64,000 bases of DNA from Marinobacter sp. F3R08 (GCF_018860425.1 NZ_JAHKPI010000015.1:372001-436000), one strand, 5' to 3'; positions 34,831 through 44,074 are shown, numbered from the stretch's first letter. The notes: generated by a model not told the origin, from the sequence alone. Translations and numbers: made by a program.

Positions 34831-36024
34831 TCAGGCATCGTTGCCAGCAGCCACACCCGAGGCCCAGGCCCACTGAAAGTTGTGGCCGCCAAGGTGCCCG
34901 GTCACATCCACCACTTCGCCAATAAAATACAGGTTGGGTCGTTCCAGCACTGCCATGGTTCTGGAGGAGAGCTGGCGGGTGTCTACGCCACCGAGGGTGA
35001 CTTCCGCTGTGCGGTAGCCTTCAGTGCCAGAGGGTTTGATTGACCAGCGACCCAGAACATCGGCTACCTGATCAATATCGCTGTTCTTGTAGCCCTGCAG
35101 GGGGCCTGTCCAGCCCTGAAGTTCATTGAATGCCTGGGCAAATCGTTTCGGCAGGTGCTGGGCCAGGTAGTTCGCAACGGTGGACTGAGGGCGGGTTTTT
35201 CGCAGGTTCAGGAGATCGTCCTTGATGCGGCACGCAGGCAGCAGATTGACGGCCAGCCGGTCACCGGGTGTCCAGAAACTTGAGATCTGGAGCATGGCCG
35301 GGCCGCTGAGTCCGCGATGAGTGACTAACATGGGTTCCCGGAAATGTTGGTTATGGCATTGCACGTCAACCGGGCAACTGACGCCTGACAGAGGGGCTAG
35401 CTGTTCTTTCAGCTCAGGCTGCAGGGTAAAGGGCACCAGACCTGCCCGGGTGGGCAGTATCTCCAGGCCGAACTGCTCGGCCACCTGGTAACCAAATGCG
35501 CTGGCGCCCATGGTTGGAATCGACAATCCGCCGGTGGCGATCACCAGGGATTCGCAGGTCAGATCGCCGGTTCCGGTCTGCAGGCGGTAACCCGGGCCGG
35601 TTTCGGTGATGCGCTTAACCTCTGTTTTCATTCGTATTTCTGCACAGGCCCATTCACATTCGGTGAGCAGCATGTTGAGGATCTCCTTTGCGCTGTCCTT
35701 GCAGAACAGCTGACCGGGTGCTTTCTCCTCGTGCTCAATACCATGGCGATCCACCAGCTCGAGAAAATCCTGGGGAGTGTATCGCTTCAGTGCGGAAATG
35801 CAGTATTGGGGGTTGTCTGACAGGAAATTGGCGGGTGTGCTGTTCAGGTTGGTGAAGTTACAGCGCCCGCCGCCGGACATAAGGATTTTTTTGCCCGGTT
35901 TGTTGGCATGATCCAGCACCAGCACGCGGCGGCCCCGGTATGCAGCGGTTGCTGCACACATCAGGCCTGCGGCGCCGGCACCGAGGATGATTACGTCGTA
36001 GTGTGATGTTGAACCTGCTGCCAT
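34831..36024 (-). CDS. HI0933/YhiN (BaiN)-type flavoprotein
   Basis: An FAD-dependent oxidoreductase-like protein of 397 aa. The N-terminal Rossmann motif is VIILGAGAAGLMCAA, followed by the family signature KILMSGGGRCNFTN. The C-terminal end has NLYFIGEVVDVTGHLGGHNFQWAWASG, the second FAD-contacting motif. The substrate of this widespread family is unknown. I place the start at 36024 because it puts the Rossmann motif near the N-terminus and removes an overlap with the upstream phzF gene. The genes lie 43 bp apart on the same strand and may be cotranscribed. Confidence 0.87.
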   Translation of the reverse strand: MAAGSTSHYDVIILGAGAAGLMCAATAAYRGRRVLVLDHANKPGKKILMSGGGRCNFTNLNSTPANFLSDNPQYCISALKRYTPQDFLELVDRHGIEHEEKAPGQLFCKDSAKEILNMLLTECEWACAEIRMKTEVKRITETGPGYRLQTGTGDLTCESLVIATGGLSIPTMGASAFGYQVAEQFGLEILPTRAGLVPFTLQPELKEQLAPLSGVSCPVDVQCHNQHFREPMLVTHRGLSGPAMLQISSFWTPGDRLAVNLLPACRIKDDLLNLRKTRPQSTVANYLAQHLPKRFAQAFNELQGWTGPLQGYKNSDIDQVADVLGRWSIKPSGTEGYRTAEVTLGGVDTRQLSSRTMAVLERPNLYFIGEVVDVTGHLGGHNFQWAWASGVAAGNDA

Positions 36025-36067
36025 GCTGCCCGCCAATCGGATGAAAACGGCGGGCAGTATATCAGTC

Positions 36068-36871
36068 TCAGGGCAGGGAGACGGAGCCTTCCATGTAGAA
36101 TGCAACCTGGCCGGCGATGTCCACCCTGTTACCTTTCAGTTCGCAGCGCAGTACGCCACCCCGGGCGGAAATCTGGCGGGCGTCCAGCCGGTTTTTGCCC
36201 AGCTGTTGCGCCCAGTAGGGCACCAGCACGCTATGGATGGAGCCGGTGACCGGATCTTCGTCAATACCGGCTCCGGGGGCGAAGTAACGACTGACAAAAT
36301 CGCAGTCATCACCGGGCGCCGTTATGATCAGCCCCTGGCTGCCCAGCTGTGTGAGTTTCCGGAGATCCGGCTGCGCGGCCCTAACGGCGGCTTCATCGTC
36401 CAGAATAATCATGTAATTGGTGTCGTTCGGAACATAGAAAGCCGTTTCTGGCGCCGTCTCCAGAGCTTCCCGAATCAATGTCGGGGTTGGCTGTTCTTCA
36501 AACGCCAGATTCGGGAAATCCATGATCAGCCAGCCGTCGGCTTGCCTGACCGAAAGAGGGCCACTTTTGGAGTGAAAACGGATCTCGTTGTTATCCCAGC
36601 CAAGCTTGTTGAAGATCACCCAGGCGCTGGCCAGGGTGGCGTGGCCGCACAGCGGTACTTCAACGCCGGGTGTGAACCAGCGGATGTGAAAGTCGGCGTC
36701 TGCGCGGTCCGCAAGCGGCACGAGAAAGGCCGTCTCAGAGAGATTGTTTTCCATTGCAAGGGAGAGCATGACGGTATCCGGCAACCACTGCTCCAGCGGC
36801 ATCACCGCCGCCGGGTTGCCAGCAAACATAGTTCGGGTGAAGGCGTCGACCTGATAGATGGGGTAAGCCAT
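36068..36871 (-). CDS. PhzF-family isomerase
   Basis: A 267-aa protein of the diaminopimelate-epimerase-like PhzF fold (two similar halves). The start reads YQVDAFTRTMFAGNPAAVM, with the conserved Asn-Pro, and LSETAFLVPL holds the catalytic Glu of the family. Later come CGHATLASAWVIF and GAGIDEDPVTGSIHSVL. PhzF itself isomerises a phenazine precursor, but most family members have unknown substrates and no phenazine genes are present. AGGAG precedes the start. It is divergent from a MocR-type regulator, which suggests pyridoxal or amino-acid-linked control. Confidence 0.85.
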   Translation of the reverse strand: MAYPIYQVDAFTRTMFAGNPAAVMPLEQWLPDTVMLSLAMENNLSETAFLVPLADRADADFHIRWFTPGVEVPLCGHATLASAWVIFNKLGWDNNEIRFHSKSGPLSVRQADGWLIMDFPNLAFEEQPTPTLIREALETAPETAFYVPNDTNYMIILDDEAAVRAAQPDLRKLTQLGSQGLIITAPGDDCDFVSRYFAPGAGIDEDPVTGSIHSVLVPYWAQQLGKNRLDARQISARGGVLRCELKGNRVDIAGQVAFYMEGSVSLP

Positions 36872-36981
36872 TAATTGTTCTCCTGATGAGTTTCTGGGCC
36901 GGATCTGGCAGCGTTTTCCGATTCTGTTGGAATTGTAGAGTTTGGACTGACTGGCGTAACAGATTCAGATATTCTTTTTTG

Positions 36982-37040
36982 AACCGGTACAGGGTAGGGG
37001 AAATCGTATCTGTACCGGTTATATTCTGGGGTACCTGTAC
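36982..37040. promoter_or_regulatory. Inverted repeat and extra half-site between phzF and MocR gene
   Basis: AACCGGTACAG (36982-36992) and CTGTACCGGTT (37010-37020) form a perfect 11-bp inverted repeat with a 17-bp gap. A further CTGTAC at 37035-37040 repeats the half-site 25 bp on. A TATATT box (37020-37025) touches the right arm. The placement in the divergent region fits binding by the MocR protein, which often uses several spaced repeats. Assignment is inferred. Confidence 0.7.
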
Positions 37041-37112
37041 TGCACGGATCAGTCTGTGCTCTGTTGCAATAGAGCAGTGGCTCCCCGAGGGCTAATTGAT
37101 GAGGGACAGGGT

Positions 37113-38528
37113 ATGGGCATTCTCTACAATCAGGTGGCGGATCAGCTTCAGGCATTAATTCATGAGGGCGTATACCGGGATGGAGACCGGTTGCCAGGCG
37201 TGCGCCTTCTCAGCCGGCAGTTCGGGGTGAGTATTTCGACCATTCTGCAGGCACACCAGACTCTGGAGGCGCGGGGCTTCCTGCAGGCCCGGGAGCGCAG
37301 TGGTTATTTTGTACGTCTGCCCGCAGTGGACGCACCCGAGCCTATCATGCGTCGGCACCGGAGCCGACCGGTGCCGGTCAGTGCCCGTGAGATGGCGCTC
37401 GATTTGTGTGCCGACGAGCAGAAACGCATGGTGCCCCTGGCTACCGCGCTTCCACACCCGGATTACCTGCCACTGCGTCAGATCCAGCAGAGTACGCTGT
37501 GGGCGGCGCGGAGAGGCCGCGAAACGCTGGATTACGCCTTTCCCGGGAAGGAAACTTTCCGGCGACAGATTGCCCAGCGCATGGCCACAATCGGTGTGCC
37601 GGTAACCCCGGATGAAGTGCTGGCTACCAATGGTGCTCAGGAGGCTATCATCCTGGCGCTGCGGGCGGTGACCCAGCCCGGCGATATTGTGGCGGTCGAA
37701 TCGCCGTCTTTTCCCGGCATTCTTCAGGCCCTTGAGGTTGTCGGGCTGAAGGTAATTGAAATCCCCACCCATCCCTCTGAGGGGTTGAGTCTTGAGGGGT
37801 TGCAGCTGGCACTGGAACAGTGGCCATTGAAGGCGTGCGTTGTGGTGACCAATCACAGCAACCCTATGGGGGCACGGATGTCAGACGAGCGGAAAAAACA
37901 GTTGGTCTCCATGCTGGCGGCTGTGGGAGTTCCTCTGATTGAAGACGATATATACGGGGATCTCCAACATTCGGGAGACAGGCCGCGGCCGGCAAAGGCG
38001 TTTGATCGTAGCGATAATGTGATTTACTGCAGTTCCTTTTCAAAAACGATCTCGGCAGGTTTGCGCCTTGGCTGGATGGTGCCCGGGCGTTACATGGCCA
38101 GTGCCCGGCAGCACAAGTATTTCATGAACCTGGCCACCTCCTCGATTTCCCAGATGGCGGTGGCGCATTTTCTGGAACAGGGCGGCTATGACCGTTATCT
38201 GCGGTCAGCCCGGCAGAATTATCGGGAGAGTACCGAGCGGATGCGCGCCGCCGTGGCCCGGGCATTTCCGGAAGGCACCGCCGTAAGTCGGCCCCAGGGT
38301 GGCTTCGTGCTCTGGGTGCAGTTGCCGGACGGTGTTTCCGGAACCGGGGTCTATCAAAAGGCCAGGGCCGAAAATATCAACGTCGCTCCGGGACTGATGT
38401 TTTCTACCGCCAACAAATACGAGAACTGCCTGAGGCTGAACAGTGCCAATCCCTGGAGTGAGCGGATTGAACAGGCGGTGGCCAGGCTGGGTGCACTGGC
38501 TCACGAGGCGCCGGTCGCCGAGTGCTAA
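37113..38528 (+). CDS. MocR-type regulator (GntR DNA-binding plus aminotransferase domain)
   Basis: A 471-aa fusion of a winged-helix GntR domain (about 1-70, with RLLSRQFGVSISTILQAHQTLEARGFLQARERSGYFV) and a fold-type I aminotransferase-like domain. The pyridoxal phosphate Lys is in CSSFSKTISAGLRLGWM, with the aspartate in LIEDDIYGDL. The start at 37113 follows GAGGGACAGGG. Such proteins sense pyridoxal phosphate or amino acids and usually control a divergent gene; here the target is likely phzF and its neighbour. Its last codon overlaps the convergent response-regulator gene in CTAA. Confidence 0.9.
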   Translation: MGILYNQVADQLQALIHEGVYRDGDRLPGVRLLSRQFGVSISTILQAHQTLEARGFLQARERSGYFVRLPAVDAPEPIMRRHRSRPVPVSAREMALDLCADEQKRMVPLATALPHPDYLPLRQIQQSTLWAARRGRETLDYAFPGKETFRRQIAQRMATIGVPVTPDEVLATNGAQEAIILALRAVTQPGDIVAVESPSFPGILQALEVVGLKVIEIPTHPSEGLSLEGLQLALEQWPLKACVVVTNHSNPMGARMSDERKKQLVSMLAAVGVPLIEDDIYGDLQHSGDRPRPAKAFDRSDNVIYCSSFSKTISAGLRLGWMVPGRYMASARQHKYFMNLATSSISQMAVAHFLEQGGYDRYLRSARQNYRESTERMRAAVARAFPEGTAVSRPQGGFVLWVQLPDGVSGTGVYQKARAENINVAPGLMFSTANKYENCLRLNSANPWSERIEQAVARLGALAHEAPVAEC

Positions 38529-39190
38529 GGTTGCTCTTTTCCTTCGCCCCGAAGGTCGAGAGGGTCCAGCAAGCCAGCCGCAATGGCGGTTCCGGTAACG
38601 TCTGGCAAACGGTCTGCACCCAGGCGTTTCATCACCCGGGCCCGGTAAAGATCAATGGTCTTTACGCTGACATTCAACTGGTCCGCGATTTCCCGGCTGG
38701 TGTAGCCCCTGGCCAGCGGAAGAAAAACGTCCCGCTCTCTGCGCGTCAGGGTTGCAAGGAGAGCGTCGGTGGTTTCGTCCCGGGACGGCTGATTGTCGGT
38801 GTGCCTGTGTTCCTGTAGCGCCTGTTGCACGCTGTCTAACAGCAGTTGTTCATTGAATGGCTTCTCAATGAAATCGAAGGCACCAAATTTGAATGCCCTG
38901 ACAACGATGGGTACGTCAGCGTGGCCGGAGACGAAGATAATAGGCAGATCCAGGCCCCGCTTTTGCAGTTCTTCCTGGACGTTGAGGCCGCCGAGGCCTG
39001 GCATGCGGACATCCAGAACGACGCAGCCGGCTTTCTTGTTGCCTACAGCGTCAAGGAATGTCCGGCCGTCGCTGTAGGCTTCGACGTTCAGGCCAACCGA
39101 TTCCAGCAACCACTGGGTCGATTCCAGCATTCCCGCATCGTCGTCAACAATACAGACGGTGGTGGCTTCCGGTTTCGCGTGGTTAGTCAT
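38525..39190 (-). CDS. FixJ/LuxR-type response regulator
   Basis: A 221-aa two-component regulator with a receiver domain (about 10-125, phosphoacceptor in GCVVLDVRMPGLGG) and a C-terminal LuxR-type helix-turn-helix (about 148-210, LTRRERDVFLPLARGYTSREIADQLNVSVKTIDLYRARV). The start overlaps the end of the sensor kinase gene by eight bases, so the two form one operon. Transcription runs away from an acyl-CoA ligase and a permease, which it may control (inference). Confidence 0.92.
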   Translation of the reverse strand: MTNHAKPEATTVCIVDDDAGMLESTQWLLESVGLNVEAYSDGRTFLDAVGNKKAGCVVLDVRMPGLGGLNVQEELQKRGLDLPIIFVSGHADVPIVVRAFKFGAFDFIEKPFNEQLLLDSVQQALQEHRHTDNQPSRDETTDALLATLTRRERDVFLPLARGYTSREIADQLNVSVKTIDLYRARVMKRLGADRLPDVTGTAIAAGLLDPLDLRGEGKEQP

Positions 39191-40697
39191 CTGGCTGGAT
39201 CTCCGTGGTTGTTGTTCTGTGTTTCTGGCCCTGACTGGCGGGAAAGCGGCAAATCAGGGACAGGCCCCCGGTTTTCGCCGGGCGTGCGTCCAGGAAGCCA
39301 CCAAATCCTTCAATGATTGAGCGACTCATGGAGAGCCCGAGGCCCAGCCCCTGCGGCTTGCTGGTGTAAAACGGCTGGAACATCTGTCGGATGGATTGTT
39401 CATCAAGTCCGGGGCCTTCATCGATGACTTCAATCAGGGTTTCGTCCTGATCATTGACGCAGGTTGTGATGACAATACGGGACGGTGAGGGTGACGCCTC
39501 GTCATCTCGGGCTTCAGTATTGGCTTCGATGCCATTGCGGATCAGGTTGATCAGAACCTGCTCCAGAAGCACCGGGTCGGCCGTGATCACCGGGGCGCGG
39601 CGAGCCAATCTCTCATAGATTCGAACCTGATTTTTTTCTGCTTCCCCCTGGCACAGTCGCGTTACGTTGGTAACCACATCATTCAGCGCTATTGGCGCTG
39701 TCCGCTTGTGGCCCTTGCGCAGGAAGGCGCGCAGGCGCTTGATCACTTCCGAGGCGCGGTTGGCGTGGTGAACAATCTTTTGCAGCCCGTCGTCCACCCG
39801 ATCCAGGCATTCGGGGTTGGTTCGGGCGCTTTTCAGATAGCGTTGGCTGGCGCTGGCAAAGTTCACGATGGTTGCCAGGGGCTGGTTCATCTCATGGGCA
39901 ATACTGGACGCGAATTCGCCCAGAGTTGCCAGTCTGGCGGTGTGGGCGAGTTCGTCTGCCAACCGACGACTGTTTTCCTCCGATTCCACCCTGGCAGTAA
40001 TGTCCCGGGAGACGCTGACTACTTCGATAACGGCGCCGGTGTAGGTTTCGCGAATGGCCCGGCTGGCAATTTCGAACCAGCGGCGGGAGCCGTCCCGGTG
40101 ATTAATCTCAACGGTCATGGTGGCATAGCCGTCATCCCTGAGCCGGTTGCGGGTTTCCGCCAGTTTTTGTGCCACGTTGTTGCCCCGCAGGATCTGATCA
40201 AGTGGCTTGCCCCGAAGCTCTTCCGGCCAGTATCCCAGTAACCGCCAGGAAGCGGGCGTAGCATCGATAAAGTGCCCGCCTGGTGCGTGCCGGGAAATGA
40301 GGTCGGTGGTGTTTTCGGTGATCAGCCGGTAAAGCCGGTTGGACCGGGTGGCCTCCTCCCGGCCCAGCACCTCTTCGGTGGCATCTCGCGCCCGGGCCAG
40401 AACCCGGCTGCTGCCGGAGTCAGGGATAAAGCTCCAGATCAGGATACGCTCCGAGGCGTTGACGGGGATTCTGGATTCCACGTTTTCTATGGCCCTGTCC
40501 TGTTCAAGGGCGGACTTGATCAATGCCATGAAGTTGACCGGGAGCAATCCGACTGACGAGGCCAGATTTGCGTTCTGGCGCAGCGTATCGCAGGCACGGT
40601 TACCCATGAGCACGCTGCCGGTGACATTCAGAATCAATCCGGGTTGCGGGTCGGCGTCGTGCAAACTAAATACACTTGAAGGGGAAGAATCGGTCAT
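39183..40697 (-). CDS. PAS-domain sensor histidine kinase
   Basis: A 504-aa cytoplasmic sensor with no obvious membrane helix. It has two PAS-like regions (about 10-115 and 135-255, the second with a PAC-type VVSVSRDITARVESEE), a coiled coil, the phospho-His in GEFASSIAHEMNQPLATIV, and an ATPase domain with NLIRNGIEAN, DEGPGLDEQ and GLGLSMSRSI. The HEMNQPLA box is of the FixL/DctB/TtrS group. It precedes its response regulator, overlapping by eight bases. Since it lacks membrane segments, it probably senses an internal signal such as an acyl-CoA, redox state or oxygen; no haem motif is certain. Confidence 0.91.
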   Translation of the reverse strand: MTDSSPSSVFSLHDADPQPGLILNVTGSVLMGNRACDTLRQNANLASSVGLLPVNFMALIKSALEQDRAIENVESRIPVNASERILIWSFIPDSGSSRVLARARDATEEVLGREEATRSNRLYRLITENTTDLISRHAPGGHFIDATPASWRLLGYWPEELRGKPLDQILRGNNVAQKLAETRNRLRDDGYATMTVEINHRDGSRRWFEIASRAIRETYTGAVIEVVSVSRDITARVESEENSRRLADELAHTARLATLGEFASSIAHEMNQPLATIVNFASASQRYLKSARTNPECLDRVDDGLQKIVHHANRASEVIKRLRAFLRKGHKRTAPIALNDVVTNVTRLCQGEAEKNQVRIYERLARRAPVITADPVLLEQVLINLIRNGIEANTEARDDEASPSPSRIVITTCVNDQDETLIEVIDEGPGLDEQSIRQMFQPFYTSKPQGLGLGLSMSRSIIEGFGGFLDARPAKTGGLSLICRFPASQGQKHRTTTTEIQPDD

Positions 40698-40708
40698 GGC
40701 TTTATTTA

Positions 40709-40766
40709 TAGTATATTACCCATAATACATTGGTATAATTTCTAGTATTTCTTCTATCCAATACTA
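40709..40766. promoter_or_regulatory. Repeated TAGTAT half-sites in the sensor kinase / acyl-CoA ligase divergent region
   Basis: TAGTAT occurs at 40709-40714 and 40743-40748, and its inverse ATACTA at 40761-40766. A TATAAT sits at 40734-40739. The region is clearly AT-richer than its surroundings. These may be binding sites for the FixJ-type regulator, but no half-site is known to me for it, so this is tentative. Confidence 0.4.
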
Positions 40767-40848
40767 TTCTGGCCAGCCCGAAGTATAGCTATTTTAGCGA
40801 TATTCCTGAATACGTCATAAGAACAACAGTAATCAAGAGGACCACGCA

Positions 40849-42477
40849 ATGACCTCGATCTTCGACCAGGGCCTAGCGCCCGTTGATGCAAACTACGCCG
40901 TCCAGTCTCCAATCGACTTTATTGAGCGCACCGCCAGTGTTTACCCGGAATACCCTGCCATTGTTCACGGGGCGATCCGGTATAACTGGGCACAAACCTA
41001 TGAACGCTGCCGCAGGCTGGCATCTGCTCTGAAGGGGCGTGGAATTGATCGCGGTGACACCGTTGCCGTGATGCTGCCGAATATTCCTGCCATGGTGGAA
41101 GCCCACTTCGGGGTTCCGATGATTGGTGCAGTGCTCAATACCCTTAACGTCCGTCTGGATGCCGAGGCGATTGCCTTCATGCTTGGGCACGGTGAGGCCA
41201 AGGTTGTAATCGCGGACCGGGAATTCGGTGAGGTGATTAAAGACGCCGTTAGCCGTCTGGATAACAAGCCTCTGGTGATTGATGTTGATGATCCCGAGTA
41301 CGGCGAGGGTGTTCAGGTCAGTGACCTGGATTACGAGGCCTTCCTGCAGGAAGGGGATCCGCAATTCCAATGGAGCTTTCCCGAGAACGAATGGGATGCC
41401 ATTTCCCTGAACTACACCTCGGGCACCACCGGTAACCCGAAAGGTGTGGTTTATCATCATCGCGGCGCTTACATAAATTCCATCGGCAACCAGACTGTGT
41501 GGTCCATGGACATGCATCCGGTGTACCTGTGGACCTTGCCGATGTTCCACTGCAACGGCTGGTGTTTCCCCTGGACCATCACTGCCATGGCCGGTACCCA
41601 TGTCTGTTTGCGTCGGGTTGATCCCGAGAAAATCCTCCAACTGATCCGCGACCATCAGGTCACCCATATGTGTGGTGCTCCGATTGTGCTCAACGCACTG
41701 CTGACTGTTCCGGAATCTGCCAAGGCAGGTATTGATCACGAAGTGAAGTCGATGACTGCTGGCGCAGCGCCTCCCGCCCAGGTGATCGGTGCTATCGAAG
41801 AAATGGGTATCCAGGTGACTCATGTCTATGGCCTGACCGAAGTCTACGGCCCGGTGACGGTGTGTGCCTGGAAGACTGAATGGGATGCGCTGTCATTGCA
41901 CAATCGTGCCCGCAAAAAAGCCCGTCAGGGCGTTCGTTATCACACCCTGGCAGGCACTATGGTTGGTGATCCGAACACCATGGAGCCGGTGCCTAAAGAC
42001 GGCAAGACCATTGGTGAAATTTTCCTGCGCGGTAATACCGTGATGAAAGGTTACCTCAAGAACCCCAAGGCGACCGAAGAAGCTTTCCGGGGAGGCTGGT
42101 TCCACACCGGTGATCTGGCGGTATGGCACGAAGACGGATATATGGAGATCAAGGACCGACTCAAGGACATCATCATCTCCGGTGGTGAGAATATCTCCAC
42201 CATTGAGGTTGAAGATACCCTGTACCGGCACCCGGCGGTTCTGGAAGCAGCCGTGGTCGCCCGGCCGGATGAGAAATGGGGCGAAACGCCTTGTGCTTTC
42301 GTGACGCTGAAGCCTGAAGCGGGGCAGGTCAGTGAAGAAGACATCATCAACTTCTGTCGCGAACATCTGGCCCGGTTCAAAGTACCCAAGACCATCGTCT
42401 TCTCGGAACTGCCCAAAACCTCTACGGGCAAGATTCAGAAGTTCGTGCTGAGAGATCAGGCCAAAGAGCTCAACTGA
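40849..42477 (+). CDS. Acyl-CoA synthetase (DmdB-like AMP-binding ligase)
   Basis: Adenylate-forming ligase of 542 aa. Seen: YTSGTTGNPKGVVYHHRG, the A5 motif VYGLTEVYGP, A7 WFHTGDLAVWHEDGYMEI, hinge DRLKDIIISGGENIS, and the catalytic Lys in TSTGKIQKFVL. The sequence resembles the group that includes 3-methylmercaptopropionate-CoA ligase (DmdB) and medium-chain acyl-CoA synthetases, so a short- or medium-chain acid is expected. AGAGGA precedes the start. The neighbour downstream is an NCS2-like permease, possibly importing the acid. The divergent two-component system may control both. Confidence 0.87.
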   Translation: MTSIFDQGLAPVDANYAVQSPIDFIERTASVYPEYPAIVHGAIRYNWAQTYERCRRLASALKGRGIDRGDTVAVMLPNIPAMVEAHFGVPMIGAVLNTLNVRLDAEAIAFMLGHGEAKVVIADREFGEVIKDAVSRLDNKPLVIDVDDPEYGEGVQVSDLDYEAFLQEGDPQFQWSFPENEWDAISLNYTSGTTGNPKGVVYHHRGAYINSIGNQTVWSMDMHPVYLWTLPMFHCNGWCFPWTITAMAGTHVCLRRVDPEKILQLIRDHQVTHMCGAPIVLNALLTVPESAKAGIDHEVKSMTAGAAPPAQVIGAIEEMGIQVTHVYGLTEVYGPVTVCAWKTEWDALSLHNRARKKARQGVRYHTLAGTMVGDPNTMEPVPKDGKTIGEIFLRGNTVMKGYLKNPKATEEAFRGGWFHTGDLAVWHEDGYMEIKDRLKDIIISGGENISTIEVEDTLYRHPAVLEAAVVARPDEKWGETPCAFVTLKPEAGQVSEEDIINFCREHLARFKVPKTIVFSELPKTSTGKIQKFVLRDQAKELN

Positions 42478-42486
42478 TCTCCTGAC

Positions 42487-42511
42487 CGGCTGCGCTGTCC
42501 GGGCGCAGCCG
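42487..42511. other. Intercistronic hairpin between acyl-CoA ligase and permease genes
   Basis: CGGCTGCGC (42487-42495) pairs perfectly with GCGCAGCCG (42503-42511) around a 7-nt loop. No T-run follows, so it is more likely an mRNA stabiliser or partial attenuator than a full terminator. Confidence 0.5.
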
Positions 42512-42572
42512 ACTCTTACCTGAAAAACAACATTATCAGGCACACGCGCCGCGTGAGCCCGGAGGTCCTTTT

Positions 42573-43949
42573 ATGCAAATGTTTCACCGAAAGAACGGGG
42601 AAGAGCAGCCGTACTGGCCGGCTGGTCCCTTCAAGATCCGCCTGCCGTTTGTCCATTACCGTTGGGAATTTGCGGAGATGGTCCAGGCGTTGATCATGTT
42701 CGTGGTCAGCCTGGCCATGATTCCGCTGCTTGAGAAATACCTGGGCGTGCCTTACGACGTCGCCCTGGCCTACGTGGTGATCTGTGGTATCGGATTCATG
42801 TTACCTGCACTGCTGGGCGTCCCGTTGGTGCCAGGCTGGATAACACCCGGTATTCCGGTCGTGCTGCTGTTCCTGAGTGACTATGAGCCAGGCCCTGAAG
42901 CGATCCAGGCCCTGTTCGCCCTGCAATTCCTGGTGTTCATCATTTTCCTCGTACTCGGTGTTACCCGGCTTGGTAGCAAGCTGGTGGAACTGATTCCCCG
43001 CTCCATGAAAGGGGGAATCATCATTGGGGCCGGTATCGCAGCCCTGATGGGTGAGATCGAGGCCGGGGGCCGACTGGCAAATACGCCGATCTCCCTGATC
43101 ATCGGTGGTCTGGTGTGCCTTTACCTGATGTTCTCCGTGTCTTTCAAAGGCTTTGTTGAAAGCAATTCGATTGCCCGCAAGATTGCCAACTACGGCATGG
43201 TTCCGGGGATGGTGGTGGCTATCCTGGTTGGCTTTATCACGGGCGAATACGCGGTGCCGAACGTCGAGTGGGGTATTACCAAACCGGCCTTTGATGAGCT
43301 GTGGAACTACCTGCCATTCGCCGTTGGTTTTCCGGATGCGAATGTATTCCTGTACGCGATTCCAACGGCGGTGATTGCCTATGTAATCGCCTTCGGGGAC
43401 ATCGTGGTCGGCCAGTCACTGATGAATCGCGTCGATCATCTTCGTAAAGATGAAGACATTGATAACAGCATTGACCGTGTGCACCTGGTAACCGCTATCC
43501 GTAACGGTGGTCATGCGTTTTTCGCGCCCTATCCTGGCCTGGCCGGTCCAATCTGGACGGCCGTGACTGCGACCATGGCTGAGCGTTACAAATACGGCCG
43601 TAATGCCATGGACTCCATCTACAGTGGCGGTGGTACCTTCTGGATCACCGGGTTTATCGCACTGTTTGTTCTGCCCCTGGTGAGCTTCTTCCAGCCGGTG
43701 CTGCCGATCGCCCTGTCGCTGACCCTGCTGCTGACGGGCTATATCTGTCTGATGGTTGGTCTGGAACAGCTGGAAAACAATACTGAGCGCGGCATTGCCG
43801 GCACCATGGGTGTGGTTCTGGCGGTGTACGGTGCAGGCTGGGGCCTCGCCACGGGTGCTGTCCTCTATTTCCTGATCGAACGCACCAAATTGCTTGGCTT
43901 TACCGCCGACCCGGAGGCTCCGGGGAAGCAATCCACAGAAGAGCACTAA
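42573..43949 (+). CDS. NCS2/solute carrier 23-like permease
   Basis: A 458-aa membrane protein with about 12 helices. The N-terminus is cytoplasmic (YWPAGPFKIRLPFVHYRWEFAE), and the middle repeats carry LVELIPRSMKGGIIIGAGIAALMGEIEAGG, which resembles the xanthine/uracil permease arrangement, but the canonical NCS2 motif is not intact. The substrate is therefore unknown; purines look unlikely given the acyl-CoA ligase partner. GGAGGT precedes the start, and it follows the ligase in the same orientation. A strong terminator ends the unit at 44027. Confidence 0.7.
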   Translation: MQMFHRKNGEEQPYWPAGPFKIRLPFVHYRWEFAEMVQALIMFVVSLAMIPLLEKYLGVPYDVALAYVVICGIGFMLPALLGVPLVPGWITPGIPVVLLFLSDYEPGPEAIQALFALQFLVFIIFLVLGVTRLGSKLVELIPRSMKGGIIIGAGIAALMGEIEAGGRLANTPISLIIGGLVCLYLMFSVSFKGFVESNSIARKIANYGMVPGMVVAILVGFITGEYAVPNVEWGITKPAFDELWNYLPFAVGFPDANVFLYAIPTAVIAYVIAFGDIVVGQSLMNRVDHLRKDEDIDNSIDRVHLVTAIRNGGHAFFAPYPGLAGPIWTAVTATMAERYKYGRNAMDSIYSGGGTFWITGFIALFVLPLVSFFQPVLPIALSLTLLLTGYICLMVGLEQLENNTERGIAGTMGVVLAVYGAGWGLATGAVLYFLIERTKLLGFTADPEAPGKQSTEEH

Positions 43950-44001
43950 ATCTGTGCCTTCCGGCACTGAGCCGGAGGGCGCTGACCCCCTGTGTGTCCT
44001 T

Positions 44002-44027
44002 GGGAGGCTTCGTGCCTCCCTTTTTTT
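44002..44027 (+). terminator. Intrinsic terminator after permease gene
   Basis: GGGAGGC (44002-44008) pairs perfectly with GCCTCCC (44014-44020) around a TTCGT loop, followed by seven T. This is a textbook rho-independent terminator ending the ligase-permease unit. Confidence 0.92.
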
Positions 44028-44043
44028 GCTTTCAATGCAATGT

Positions 44044-44074
44044 TGACAGACTGTCATTTGGTGACAGGTTGTCA
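44044..44074. promoter_or_regulatory. Two adjacent TGACA/TGTCA palindromes upstream of the ferritin-like gene
   Basis: TGACAGACTGTCA (44044-44056, 6-bp arms) and TGACAGGTTGTCA (44062-44074, 5-bp arms) are centred 18 bp apart. They lie about 120 bp before the next start codon and just after a terminator. The tandem arrangement suits a dimeric repressor or activator (for example a TetR- or MarR-type protein), but no regulator gene is adjacent. Confidence 0.65.
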
